The translations under genes were made by a program, and so were the position numbers. DNA of 64,000 bases from assembly GCA_964505215.1 (NCBI GenBank), contig CAZDGU010000007.1:1-64000 (forward strand), given 5' to 3'. Of this stretch, positions 1-6,810 are shown piece by piece (position 1 is the first letter of the stretch; every line of letters begins with the position of its first letter). The notes under the pieces were generated by a model. It was not told where the DNA came from. It saw nothing but the letters and a program-made list of their open reading frames with translations, and made no database searches. This DNA is from Gracilimonas sp964505215. Lineage in GTDB: Bacteria; Bacteroidota; Rhodothermia; Balneolales; Balneolaceae.

Positions 1-55
1 CAACATAGCTGCTTGACTACTCTAACTTACTGTCCACTTTTTTGTTGCAAGTCCA

Positions 56-124
56 TTTAGCCCTTAGCGCGCAGACCCATCCTTGTTCCTTCCCTAACGC
101 GCAAGCGCGCCAAGGAAGGAGACG
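56..124 (+). repeat. 69-bp dispersed repeat, copy 1
   Basis: This 69-bp segment occurs again at 3135-3203 in the same orientation. The last 51 bp (from 74) are identical in the two copies and the first 18 bp differ at a few positions. It holds an inverted repeat: CCTTCC and GGAAGG arms around a core of GCGC-AA-GCGC. The two copies bracket the CBS-like and DUF3467 genes and the truncated gene at 2117. No ORF or transposase is associated, so it looks like a small non-coding dispersed element. Confidence 0.85.
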
Positions 125-137
125 TGTTGGTTGGTTT

Positions 138-171
138 ACAGGAGTCAGAATTCAGAATTCAGGACTCAGGA
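138..171 (+). repeat. GGAGTCAG/ATTCAG-rich repeat, copy 1
   Basis: A short run built from GGAGTCAG and AATTCAG units. An inverted, slightly shorter copy lies at 3459-3487, so the two face each other across about 3.3 kb. Simple elements of this style recur between genes in many bacteria. The rest of the 1-524 gap shows no gene I can support; a near-palindrome CCCGAA-A-TTCGGG lies near 377-390. Confidence 0.7.
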
Positions 172-524
172 TTGCCCTTGGTACCTCATGCTTTTAAAGT
201 AACTCATAAGTCCACCAGTGCGTCCTCTTTCCTTGCGGCGTTAGCTAAAGATTGTGAAGTATTATCGATGAGCCGGAGGGAAAGAGGCAGAGAAAGGGTC
301 CTGGTAGACAAGGAGGAATTGGTGATTTTAATCAGGAACTAAAAAGAATAGAAAGATTTACAGGCGTGCCGGAGCCCCGAAATTCGGGATAAAGTCGAGA
401 CAGAGATTTGGTTCTGTAAGAGTAGGAAACATCACCATTTTCCTTACCAAAATTAGCACGGGTGTATCCTTAATAATTTTCTTAGTTTTAGAGCACACTC
501 ATTTAACATTCACACAAAATAAAT

Positions 525-1517
525 ATGTTTCATCACTCCATTTTAGAAACGGTAGGAAATACCCCGCTTGTAAAGCTAAATCACGTTAACGGGAACTCTG
601 ATGGCACGTTGTTGGTCAAGGTTGAGTATTTCAATCCGGGACACAGTATTAAAGATCGTATTGCTATTAAAATGATTGATGTTGCCGAGAAAGAAGGCCT
701 GCTGAAACCCGGGGGAACTATTATTGAAGGGACGTCCGGAAATACCGGAATGGGGCTGGCGCTGGTTGCCGTTACGCGTGGGTACAAGTGCATTTTCACC
801 ACTACCGACAAGCAGAGTAAATCTAAAGTGGATTTGCTGAAGGCGCTGGGAGCCGAGGTTATTGTATGCCCCACAAATGTGGATGCAGATCACCCCGACA
901 GTTATTACTCGGTGGCGAAGCGATTAAGTGAGGAAATTGAAAACTCTTATTATCCAAATCAATACGATAACCTGAATAATACTCAGGCGCATTATGAAAC
1001 TACCGGTCCGGAGATTTGGGAGCAGACCGAAGGTAAAATCACCCATTATGTAGCCGGGATGGGAACCGGAGGAACTATTTCGGGCGTGGGTAAATATCTG
1101 AAAGAGCAAAATCCGGATATAAAAGTTATTGGAATTGACAGCTACGGCTCGGTTTATAAAAAGTATTTTGAAACCGGTGAGTTTGATTTGAACGAAGTTA
1201 AACCCTACATGACGGAAGGCATTGGGGAAGACATCATTCCGAAAGCCATCAACTTCGATTATGTGGATGAAGTAATTCAGGTGAATGATGAAAACTCTGC
1301 ACTGGTTACGCGGCGATTGGCCCGCGAAGAAGGCTTGCTGGTGGGATGGTCGAGCGGAGCTGCTGTGCATGGCGCGCTTAAGTATGTGCAAGAAAATCCT
1401 TTAGGAACGGATGATATTATGGTTATTATAATGCCCGACAGCGGATCCCGGTATCTTGGAAAAGTGTTCAACGATGAGTGGATGGAAGAGCAAGGATTTT
1501 TAGAAAACGAAGAGTAA
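525..1517 (+). CDS. PLP-dependent cystathionine beta-synthase / cysteine synthase family protein
   Basis: A fold-type II PLP enzyme acting in cytosolic sulfur amino acid metabolism, joining or replacing at the beta carbon of serine or O-acetylserine. The PLP lysine is K43 in SIKDR, the phosphate/substrate loop is SGNTG at 71-75, and the PLP-phosphate loop GTGGTISG lies near residue 180. At 330 residues it covers the catalytic domain only, without the C-terminal regulatory CBS pair of eukaryotic enzymes. The C-terminal PDSGSRYLGKVFNDEWM segment resembles cystathionine beta-synthase more than CysK, while the AHYETTGPEI stretch is shared by both, so the exact reaction is unsettled. The next gene starts 34 bp downstream and may be cotranscribed. 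Confidence 0.85.
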   Translation: MFHHSILETVGNTPLVKLNHVNGNSDGTLLVKVEYFNPGHSIKDRIAIKMIDVAEKEGLLKPGGTIIEGTSGNTGMGLALVAVTRGYKCIFTTTDKQSKSKVDLLKALGAEVIVCPTNVDADHPDSYYSVAKRLSEEIENSYYPNQYDNLNNTQAHYETTGPEIWEQTEGKITHYVAGMGTGGTISGVGKYLKEQNPDIKVIGIDSYGSVYKKYFETGEFDLNEVKPYMTEGIGEDIIPKAINFDYVDEVIQVNDENSALVTRRLAREEGLLVGWSSGAAVHGALKYVQENPLGTDDIMVIIMPDSGSRYLGKVFNDEWMEEQGFLENEE

Positions 1518-1551
1518 TTTTAAAGGAATTTATACAGAGGAGATAATTATT

Positions 1552-1869
1552 ATGGACAAGAAAAATCAAACAATGAATCCCGGCCAAATGGAAATTGAGC
1601 TTAAGGAAGAAGAGGCCGCAGGAACGTATTCCAACTTAGTGATGATAACGCATTCGCCCTCCGAGTTTATCTTAGATTTTATTGCGGTGATGCCGGGCGT
1701 GCCCAAAGCCAAAGTGGTGAAACGAATGATTTTAACGCCCGACCACGCCAAGCGATTAGCCAGTGCTTTAAGTGATAATGTAGCCCGCTACGAGAAAGAG
1801 CACGGAGCTATCAATTCACAAGAAAAAGTGGATATGCACATGTACCGAGGTCCCCAGCCGGAAGCTTAG
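1552..1869 (+). CDS. DUF3467 family protein
   Basis: A 105-residue soluble protein matching the DUF3467 family, recognised by the YSNLVMITHSPSEFILDF segment and the MILTPDHAKRLASAL segment. The family is common in Bacteroidota and its biochemical role is unknown. It sits 34 bp after the CBS-like gene, behind a purine-rich GAGGAGA stretch at about 1538 that can act as a ribosome binding site, so the two genes probably share a transcript. No signal peptide or membrane segment is seen. Functional linkage to sulfur metabolism is not established. Confidence 0.8.
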   Translation: MDKKNQTMNPGQMEIELKEEEAAGTYSNLVMITHSPSEFILDFIAVMPGVPKAKVVKRMILTPDHAKRLASALSDNVARYEKEHGAINSQEKVDMHMYRGPQPEA

Positions 1870-2040
1870 GTTGGTGATTGGGAGTTAGTTATTTGTTATT
1901 GGGTTTGTTTTAAAGGCTCACATTTCGTCCGATGTCACCGGCTGATTCGATGATTGAATAGGGGAGCTGCCTAAATCATTTTCAGGGGGCCGGGCTGCCC
2001 AATGGAATCCTCTATTTTAGAACTCGTACGGTTATAGATC

Positions 2041-2065
2041 AACGCGTTCTCCTCCTTGAGTTGGG
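2041..2065 (+). repeat. Partial copy of ACGCGT-CTCCTCCTT repeat
   Basis: The segment AACGCGTTCTCCTCCTTGAG resembles the left half of the hairpin element at 2953-2981 (CAACGCGTCCTCCTCCTTGG). The two copies flank the truncated gene at 2117-2731. This copy lacks the right hairpin arm. The rest of 1870-2116 shows no gene. Confidence 0.5.
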
Positions 2066-2086
2066 TTGAAAACATATAAAAACTAC

Positions 2087-2731
2087 TAAGCCAATAATCG
2101 GTTTATAATTTCATCCATGAGCACGGTGAGAGATGAAGATCCACAGCGATTAGAAATCACGCTACAGTCTGCCGTGATTGGCGATGGAGCACCAAAGGAA
2201 AAAGTGCTCACATACACCGAAAATGAGGTGGTTGCACCGGAATCAAGCGGTGAATTTGTTCCAATATATACCATACCGTTCAGCTGGCGAACGCATTTGC
2301 AGGTTGATCAATCCGGAAGCATTTATCTTGGTAAGTCAGATAGTTTACGGGTTCGAATTCTCAATTCAGATGGTCAACAACAAGCTATAATTAAAAACCG
2401 GGTTCGCTATCAGCCCGTGAATCCGCAGGATATCCAGGAACATGGTACAGAGCCTTCCAATCCCACTTATAAATTAATTCCGGATCATCATCCCGCATTT
2501 ACTGAGTTCCGGGTAGATGATATCGGACGACCTTGGTTCAATCTTGGAAACTTAGAAAATGATATGAACACATGGGTAGTATTAAATAACGAGGGATTAA
2601 TGGATTTATCTGTTGCTTTACCCGCCAGCTTCGATGTAAAGCACATTCGTGGACAAAACATCTATGGAATTAACTACAGCGACACCGGACGCCAAACCAT
2701 AATGGTGTATTCCATATCCGATTTGAATTGA
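2087..2731 (+). pseudogene. 5'-truncated fragment of a secreted beta-propeller-like protein
   Basis: The frame is open from just after a TAA at 2087; the first ATG is at 2117 and gives 204 residues. Short repeating beta-strand patterns (HLQVDQSGSIYLG, EFRVDDIGRPWFN, NIYGINYSDTGRQTIMVYSI) look like successive propeller blades of the 6-bladed type. Such proteins are usually 350-400 residues with a signal peptide or lipobox; here there is no N-terminal signal, and coding character seems to continue upstream of the ATG to the stop. The simplest reading is that only the C-terminal half remains. It lies in a repeat-rich stretch, which fits rearrangement. It could still be an expressed short protein; no partner gene is adjacent. 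Confidence 0.5.
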
Positions 2732-2740
2732 AACCCTTTT

Positions 2741-2890
2741 GCGAGGCGCTGCCCTGTAAAGCCACGCCCATTATCCCAACCGCCGAAGCAATCTCGGGAA
2801 TATGACAGTTAACCTCATCAACGCACGCCGTGGAAATATTTTCATTTTGAACCGGGATTGGCCGGGATTTTGAGGATTTGCAGGATCTGC
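2741..2890. repeat. Degenerate dispersed intergenic repeats
   Basis: Two decayed elements lie end to end. Read on the minus strand, 2741-2800 has the pattern GAGATTGCTTCGGCGG...CGCCTCGCAA, resembling a dispersed bacterial intergenic repeat I recall from many genomes. Next, 2848-2885 has GAACCGGGATTGG...GAGGATTTGCAGGAT, which matches the complement of the last 40 bases of this window (63961-64000) with substitutions. No coding potential was found in 2732-3563. Confidence 0.5.
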
Positions 2891-2952
2891 AAAACAAAGA
2901 AGTGCATCAGTGACTGTCAGCTGTTTAAATTCAATAAACACAAATGTATATC

Positions 2953-2981
2953 AACGCGTCCTCCTCCTTGGGAAGGAGGAG
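2953..2981 (+). repeat. Hairpin repeat CTCCTCCTT-GGG-AAGGAGGAG
   Basis: A perfect 9-bp inverted repeat (2961-2969 with 2973-2981) and 3-nt loop, preceded by CAACGCGTC. No T-tract follows and the upstream gene ends 230 bp earlier, so it is better read as a REP-like element than a terminator. A half copy is at 2041-2065. Confidence 0.65.
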
Positions 2982-3134
2982 CCAGAGGAGGTCGGAATGG
3001 TGGAATCGAACTTAAATTCTTGAGTACGAAGTGATTTGCGATAGATCGAACAACCGATTTTTGATGGACGATTTATTGGGGTGTAGTTAATGGGAATTGG
3101 TTAATTGTTATTGGGTTTTTGGTTGGTTAAAAAA

Positions 3135-3203
3135 TTTAGCCTTTAGCACGAGGACCCATCCTTGTTCCTTCCCTAACGCGCAAGCGCGCCAAGGAAGGAG
3201 ACG
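3135..3203 (+). repeat. 69-bp dispersed repeat, copy 2
   Basis: Second copy of the element at 56-124; 3153-3203 is identical to 74-124. It is followed by GGTTGG-rich sequence, as is copy 1, so the homology may run slightly further in degenerate form. Confidence 0.85.
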
Positions 3204-3302
3204 CCTTGGTGGGGTGTGGGTTGGTTTTTGATGTAAATCCGGGATTGAAAGCTTTAAAATCAAATATGATATAATTTGCCAAATATCTCACTATCATCCT
3301 CG

Positions 3303-3351
3303 TTGCTAAGCTCCGGCTTAGCAATGCAATCCAGGAAGCTCCAGCTTCCTG
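3303..3351 (+). repeat. Tandem REP-like hairpins
   Basis: Two perfect stem-loops lie 7 bp apart. The first pairs TTGCTAAGC (3303-3311) with GCTTAGCAA (3316-3324) over a 4-nt loop; the second pairs CAGGAAGCT (3332-3340) with AGCTTCCTG (3343-3351) over 2 nt. Neither is followed by a T-tract. The paired layout resembles REP/BIME elements that RAYT-type transposases move in other bacteria; no such gene is in the window. Confidence 0.7.
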
Positions 3352-3458
3352 TGGGCGTGAGTTGGGAACTGGCACAAGCGGTCGCCTGCGCTAGAGGTGG
3401 GCTTGTAGATTGTTTTAACAGCATGGGGTATTCTGCAACAGAATAAAGTAACGTGTAC

Positions 3459-3487
3459 AATTCTGAGTCCTGATTTCTGACTCCTGT
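3459..3487 (-). repeat. GGAGTCAG-rich repeat, inverted copy 2
   Basis: Reverse-strand reading gives ACAGGAGTCAGAAATCAGGA and onwards, a near copy of the element at 138-171 in opposite orientation. The pair encloses the whole 0.14-3.49 kb segment. Confidence 0.65.
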
Positions 3488-3563
3488 CTATCAATACGCA
3501 ACCATCCGTATCATCTTAAACATCATATCCATCACAGTGGCCTGTTCAAGAGATAAAACACTA

Positions 3564-4790
3564 TTACCGCCCGAATGAAATCACTTTAACGGGATCGGTG
3601 TTGGCGGCAACCCGGGCGGGGAACCAAGAGGCCAGGGCGGAGAGCAGGAGGGTGACGATTCCGGTGATTATAAAATCAAAAATATGAGGCTGAACGGGGG
3701 CGTAGCTCATGTAGTAATTTTCCTGAGAAAGAGGAATGATTTGATAATTGGTCTGTAAAAACCAAAAAAGCAGAGATATTCCAATTCCAATAAGCAGTCC
3801 GATTCCGGCTACCATCAATCCTTCCATCAGAAAAATGCGGCGAATAATGTACGATTTGCTGCCAAGGGTTTTCAATACGCCAATATCACGCGTTCGTTCC
3901 AGCACCATCATTAAAATGGCACCAATCAGGTTGAAGGCGGCTACAATAATCATCCCGCTTATGACCAGCGGAATCATGTTTTCTTGTAATTCAACCCAGG
4001 CAAAAATATTCCCAAATACGGAAAAAATGGTTTCGTTGTAGTAGGGGAAGGTAAGCTGTTCGGCCAGTTTATCTTTGAAGGGAATGATGTCCACATCATC
4101 CCGAAGGCGCAGTTCAACCCCGTTGGCTTCATGCTCCCCAAATTTAAAAAGCTGCCGTGCATGCGGACGGTGGACGAGCGCAAAAACTTCATCAAAACGA
4201 TCAATTCCCGTTTCGTAAATGCCGGAAAGCCTAAATTGTTTTATTTCGGGAGAGTTGATGAGAGAAGGTATGCCATCAACCGTATAAACAGTGATAACGG
4301 AGCCGATTTTTGCCTGAAGTTCTCTGGCCAGTTGGGCACCCATCACAATGCCAGGCATTCCGGTGGAATCTCTGCTCAAATCAAAACTTCCTTCCGAAAG
4401 GTAGTGAGCTACGCCAAAATCAGGAACTTCTAAATCAACCCCTTTAAGCGTAGTTCCGGTAACAGCATCACGGGTTTGAATCATAACCTGTCCCTGAATC
4501 ACAATTTGCTTGTGAACAATTTCAGGGTATTGATTCAGGTGATGGAAAACGGTATCAACCCGTTCTATGGGTTTATCGGTGAAGGTGGTTACGGTGACGT
4601 GCGGGGCAAAATCCATGATTTTACCGTTAATGGTGGCTTTAAAACCATGCACAATAGAAAGGGCAATGAGCAGGCCTGCCGAGCCAACCGCAATGCCGGC
4701 AATAGACATATACTTTATAAATGAAAGAAAGCCCGAACCTTTGCGGGAGCCTTTGAAATACCGTAAAGCCAGATACCATTCAAATTTCAT
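3564..4790 (-). CDS. LolC/LolE-family ABC transporter permease
   Basis: A 408-residue inner-membrane permease of the lipoprotein-releasing LolCE type, which with the ATPase LolD extracts lipoproteins from the inner membrane for transfer to the outer membrane. The N-terminal segment FIKYMSIAGIAVGSAGLLIA (about 24-43) is the first transmembrane helix. A periplasmic MacB-like domain of about 220 residues follows, then three helices of the FtsX domain near 275-300, 320-345 and 370-395. The family's length and four-helix layout fit. It lies 53 bp downstream of lysS on the same strand. A LolD-type ATPase is encoded separately at 41717-42412. Only one LolC/E-type gene is seen, so a homodimer or a paralogue elsewhere is possible. 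Confidence 0.88.
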   Translation of the reverse strand: MKFEWYLALRYFKGSRKGSGFLSFIKYMSIAGIAVGSAGLLIALSIVHGFKATINGKIMDFAPHVTVTTFTDKPIERVDTVFHHLNQYPEIVHKQIVIQGQVMIQTRDAVTGTTLKGVDLEVPDFGVAHYLSEGSFDLSRDSTGMPGIVMGAQLARELQAKIGSVITVYTVDGIPSLINSPEIKQFRLSGIYETGIDRFDEVFALVHRPHARQLFKFGEHEANGVELRLRDDVDIIPFKDKLAEQLTFPYYNETIFSVFGNIFAWVELQENMIPLVISGMIIVAAFNLIGAILMMVLERTRDIGVLKTLGSKSYIIRRIFLMEGLMVAGIGLLIGIGISLLFWFLQTNYQIIPLSQENYYMSYAPVQPHIFDFIITGIVTLLLSALASWFPARVAANTDPVKVISFGR

Positions 4791-4843
4791 AAACAGCCGC
4801 TGCTTAAGGGTTCGGGAATGTCCGGTTGATGCTCAATTGCGTG

Positions 4844-6376
4844 TTACTCCGGCTTCATTTGCGGGAAGAAAAGCACATCGCGAATTGAATCTGAGTTGGT
4901 CATAATCATGGCCAGTCTGTCAATTCCGATACCAATTCCGGCAGTAGGTGGCATGCCATATTCTAAGGCGCGCAGGAAGTCATCGTCAATAGTCATGGCT
5001 TCATCATCGCCATCAGCACGCAGGGCAGCTTGCTCTTCCAGTCGCTTCCGCTGATCGATAGGATCGTTCAGCTCGGAGTAGGCATTTGCAATTTCTTTTC
5101 CGTTACAAACGGCCTCAAACCGCTCTACCAATCCTTCTTTAGAACGATGTTTTTTAGTGAGCGGACTCATTTCAATTGGGTAATCAGTAATGAACGTGGG
5201 TTGAATGAGCTTTCCTTCCACAAAATCACCGAAAATTTCGTCAATAATTTTACCTTTACCGGCAGAGTCTTCTACTTCTACATGCAATTCTTTGGCAATA
5301 GCTTTTAGCTCATCCAGACTTTTGCCTTCCAGCTTTTTGCCGGTTTCTTTCTCAATGGCTTCTAAAATTGGAATACGCGGCCAGGGGGCTTTAAAGTCAA
5401 TTTCATTTTCACCTACCTGAACCTTGGTAGTGCCATGCAGCTCAATGGCGATGGCTTCCAGCATTTTTTCGGTGAATTCCATCATCCAGTTATAATCTTT
5501 ATATGCCACATACAGCTCAACCTGAGTAAATTCCGGATTATGAAAGCGGGAAAGTCCTTCATTCCTGAAATCTTTGGAAAACTCATACACGCCGTCAAAC
5601 CCGCCTACAATCAGCCGTTTCAGGTACAGCTCGTTGGCAATTCTCAGATATAAATCCATATCCAGTGCGTTGTGGTGTGTAACAAAAGGCTTGGCTGCGG
5701 CTCCGCCATAAATGGGCTGAAGAATGGGCGTTTCCACCTCCAGATAGCCGCGCTCGTTCATTATGTTTCGCATGACCTGCACCATTTTAGTACGCTGCTT
5801 AAACACCTCCCGCACTTCAGGATTCACAATTAAATCTACATAGCGCATGCGGTAGCGCTGTTCTTTATCGGTGAAGGCATCGTGGGTAATCATTTCGCCG
5901 TCTTCATTTTCCACCTCTTTGGGAGTAGGAATGGGGCGAAGGGTTTTGGACAGAAATTCAAATTCCTGAGCGTGGATAGTAGTTTCGCCGGTGCGGGTTT
6001 TAAAAATAAAGCCTTTAATGCCGACAATATCACCGATATCTACCAGTTTTTTAAAAACGGTATTATACTCTTCAACGCCCACATCATCGCGACGGATATA
6101 AACCTGAATGGTACCCTCGGAATCCTGAAGATTGAAAAAAGAAGCCTTCCCCATAATTCGCCGGGTCATAACACGTCCGGCCACAGAAACAACGGGAGAG
6201 TCGGGATTGGTTTCCTCATCGCGGATTAATGCATCTTCGTTCTGTAAAATGTGTTTCGAAGTGTGGGTAATATCAAAAGAATAAGGATAAGGATTAACGC
6301 CTAACTCTTGAAGCTGTTGGAGTTTTTCTCGGCGAATTTCTTCTTGTTCAGAAAGGGATAATTCCTGCTCAGACAT
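4844..6376 (-). CDS. lysS: Lysyl-tRNA synthetase, class II
   Basis: Charges tRNA-Lys with lysine in the cytosol. The 510-residue length matches bacterial LysS. An N-terminal OB-fold anticodon-binding domain (about 60-160) includes VAGRVMTRRIMGKASF. Class II motif 2 is FRNEGLSRFHNPEFTQVE and motif 3 is the GIGIGIDRLAMI region near the C terminus, followed by the family-typical RDVLFFPQMKPE ending. The ATG at 6376 begins MSEQELSLSEQEEIRREKL, a normal N terminus. A minus-strand TATATTTG core lies 29 bp upstream. It probably shares a transcript with the LolC/E gene. Confidence 0.97.
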   Translation of the reverse strand: MSEQELSLSEQEEIRREKLQQLQELGVNPYPYSFDITHTSKHILQNEDALIRDEETNPDSPVVSVAGRVMTRRIMGKASFFNLQDSEGTIQVYIRRDDVGVEEYNTVFKKLVDIGDIVGIKGFIFKTRTGETTIHAQEFEFLSKTLRPIPTPKEVENEDGEMITHDAFTDKEQRYRMRYVDLIVNPEVREVFKQRTKMVQVMRNIMNERGYLEVETPILQPIYGGAAAKPFVTHHNALDMDLYLRIANELYLKRLIVGGFDGVYEFSKDFRNEGLSRFHNPEFTQVELYVAYKDYNWMMEFTEKMLEAIAIELHGTTKVQVGENEIDFKAPWPRIPILEAIEKETGKKLEGKSLDELKAIAKELHVEVEDSAGKGKIIDEIFGDFVEGKLIQPTFITDYPIEMSPLTKKHRSKEGLVERFEAVCNGKEIANAYSELNDPIDQRKRLEEQAALRADGDDEAMTIDDDFLRALEYGMPPTAGIGIGIDRLAMIMTNSDSIRDVLFFPQMKPE

Positions 6377-6404
6377 GTACTAAATTTGTAGTTGGGTTTG
6401 CGTT

Positions 6405-6412
6405 CAAATATA
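6405..6412 (-). promoter_or_regulatory. Candidate lysS promoter core (TATATTTG)
   Basis: Read on the minus strand the bases are TATATTTG, matching the Bacteroidota -7 consensus TAnnTTTG, 29 bp before the lysS ATG. No clear TTTG -33 element is visible at the ideal spacing, so support is moderate. Confidence 0.4.
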
Positions 6413-6572
6413 AGCCCTGAAAATACCGAATTATGCGGAGAGTTGTGGGGTGAATAATCAGGGTTAACAGTAAAACCTTAACAGAATGAAAAATATAAAT
6501 TCTTGAATGTTTCAATGTTTCCGGTTTAAACATGCTTTAAATATACTTAAACCGAATTCATTTTGGGTAGCA

Positions 6573-6588
6573 TCAACTTTTAAGTTGA
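6573..6588. promoter_or_regulatory. Inverted repeat TCAACTT-TT-AAGTTGA
   Basis: A 7-bp perfect inverted repeat with a 2-bp centre in the divergent region between lysS and the lipoprotein gene. A second AT-rich near-palindrome (TTTAAATATACTTAAA) lies about 35 bp before it at 6536-6551. They could be regulator sites; nothing in the window identifies the regulator. The rest of 6377-6810 shows no gene. Confidence 0.3.
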
Positions 6589-6810
6589 AATTACAGTAAT
6601 TCTACAGCCGATATGCGCAGCAGATAATATGGTTTACATTAAAATAAATGGGATGTGTTTCTGAACTTAGCAGAACTGCATATTCGGGCGTTTTTTAAAT
6701 TAAATTTAATTTTAATTATTTGTTCTGCATCCATAGCTTAAATTATATAAGATATGCCAACGGGTGCTTTCTTATGGGTGAAAATTAAAAAACAATTAAA
6801 CAATCAGGCA

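Noticed and set aside
124..342. 72-residue ORF at the window start
   Set aside because: It runs across two repeat elements and has no codon pattern or homologue I recognise; it is likely repeat-derived noise.
6754..6810. Upstream ATG of the large lipoprotein gene
   Set aside because: It would put 19 extra residues before a clean SPII signal; the ATG at 6811 fits better.
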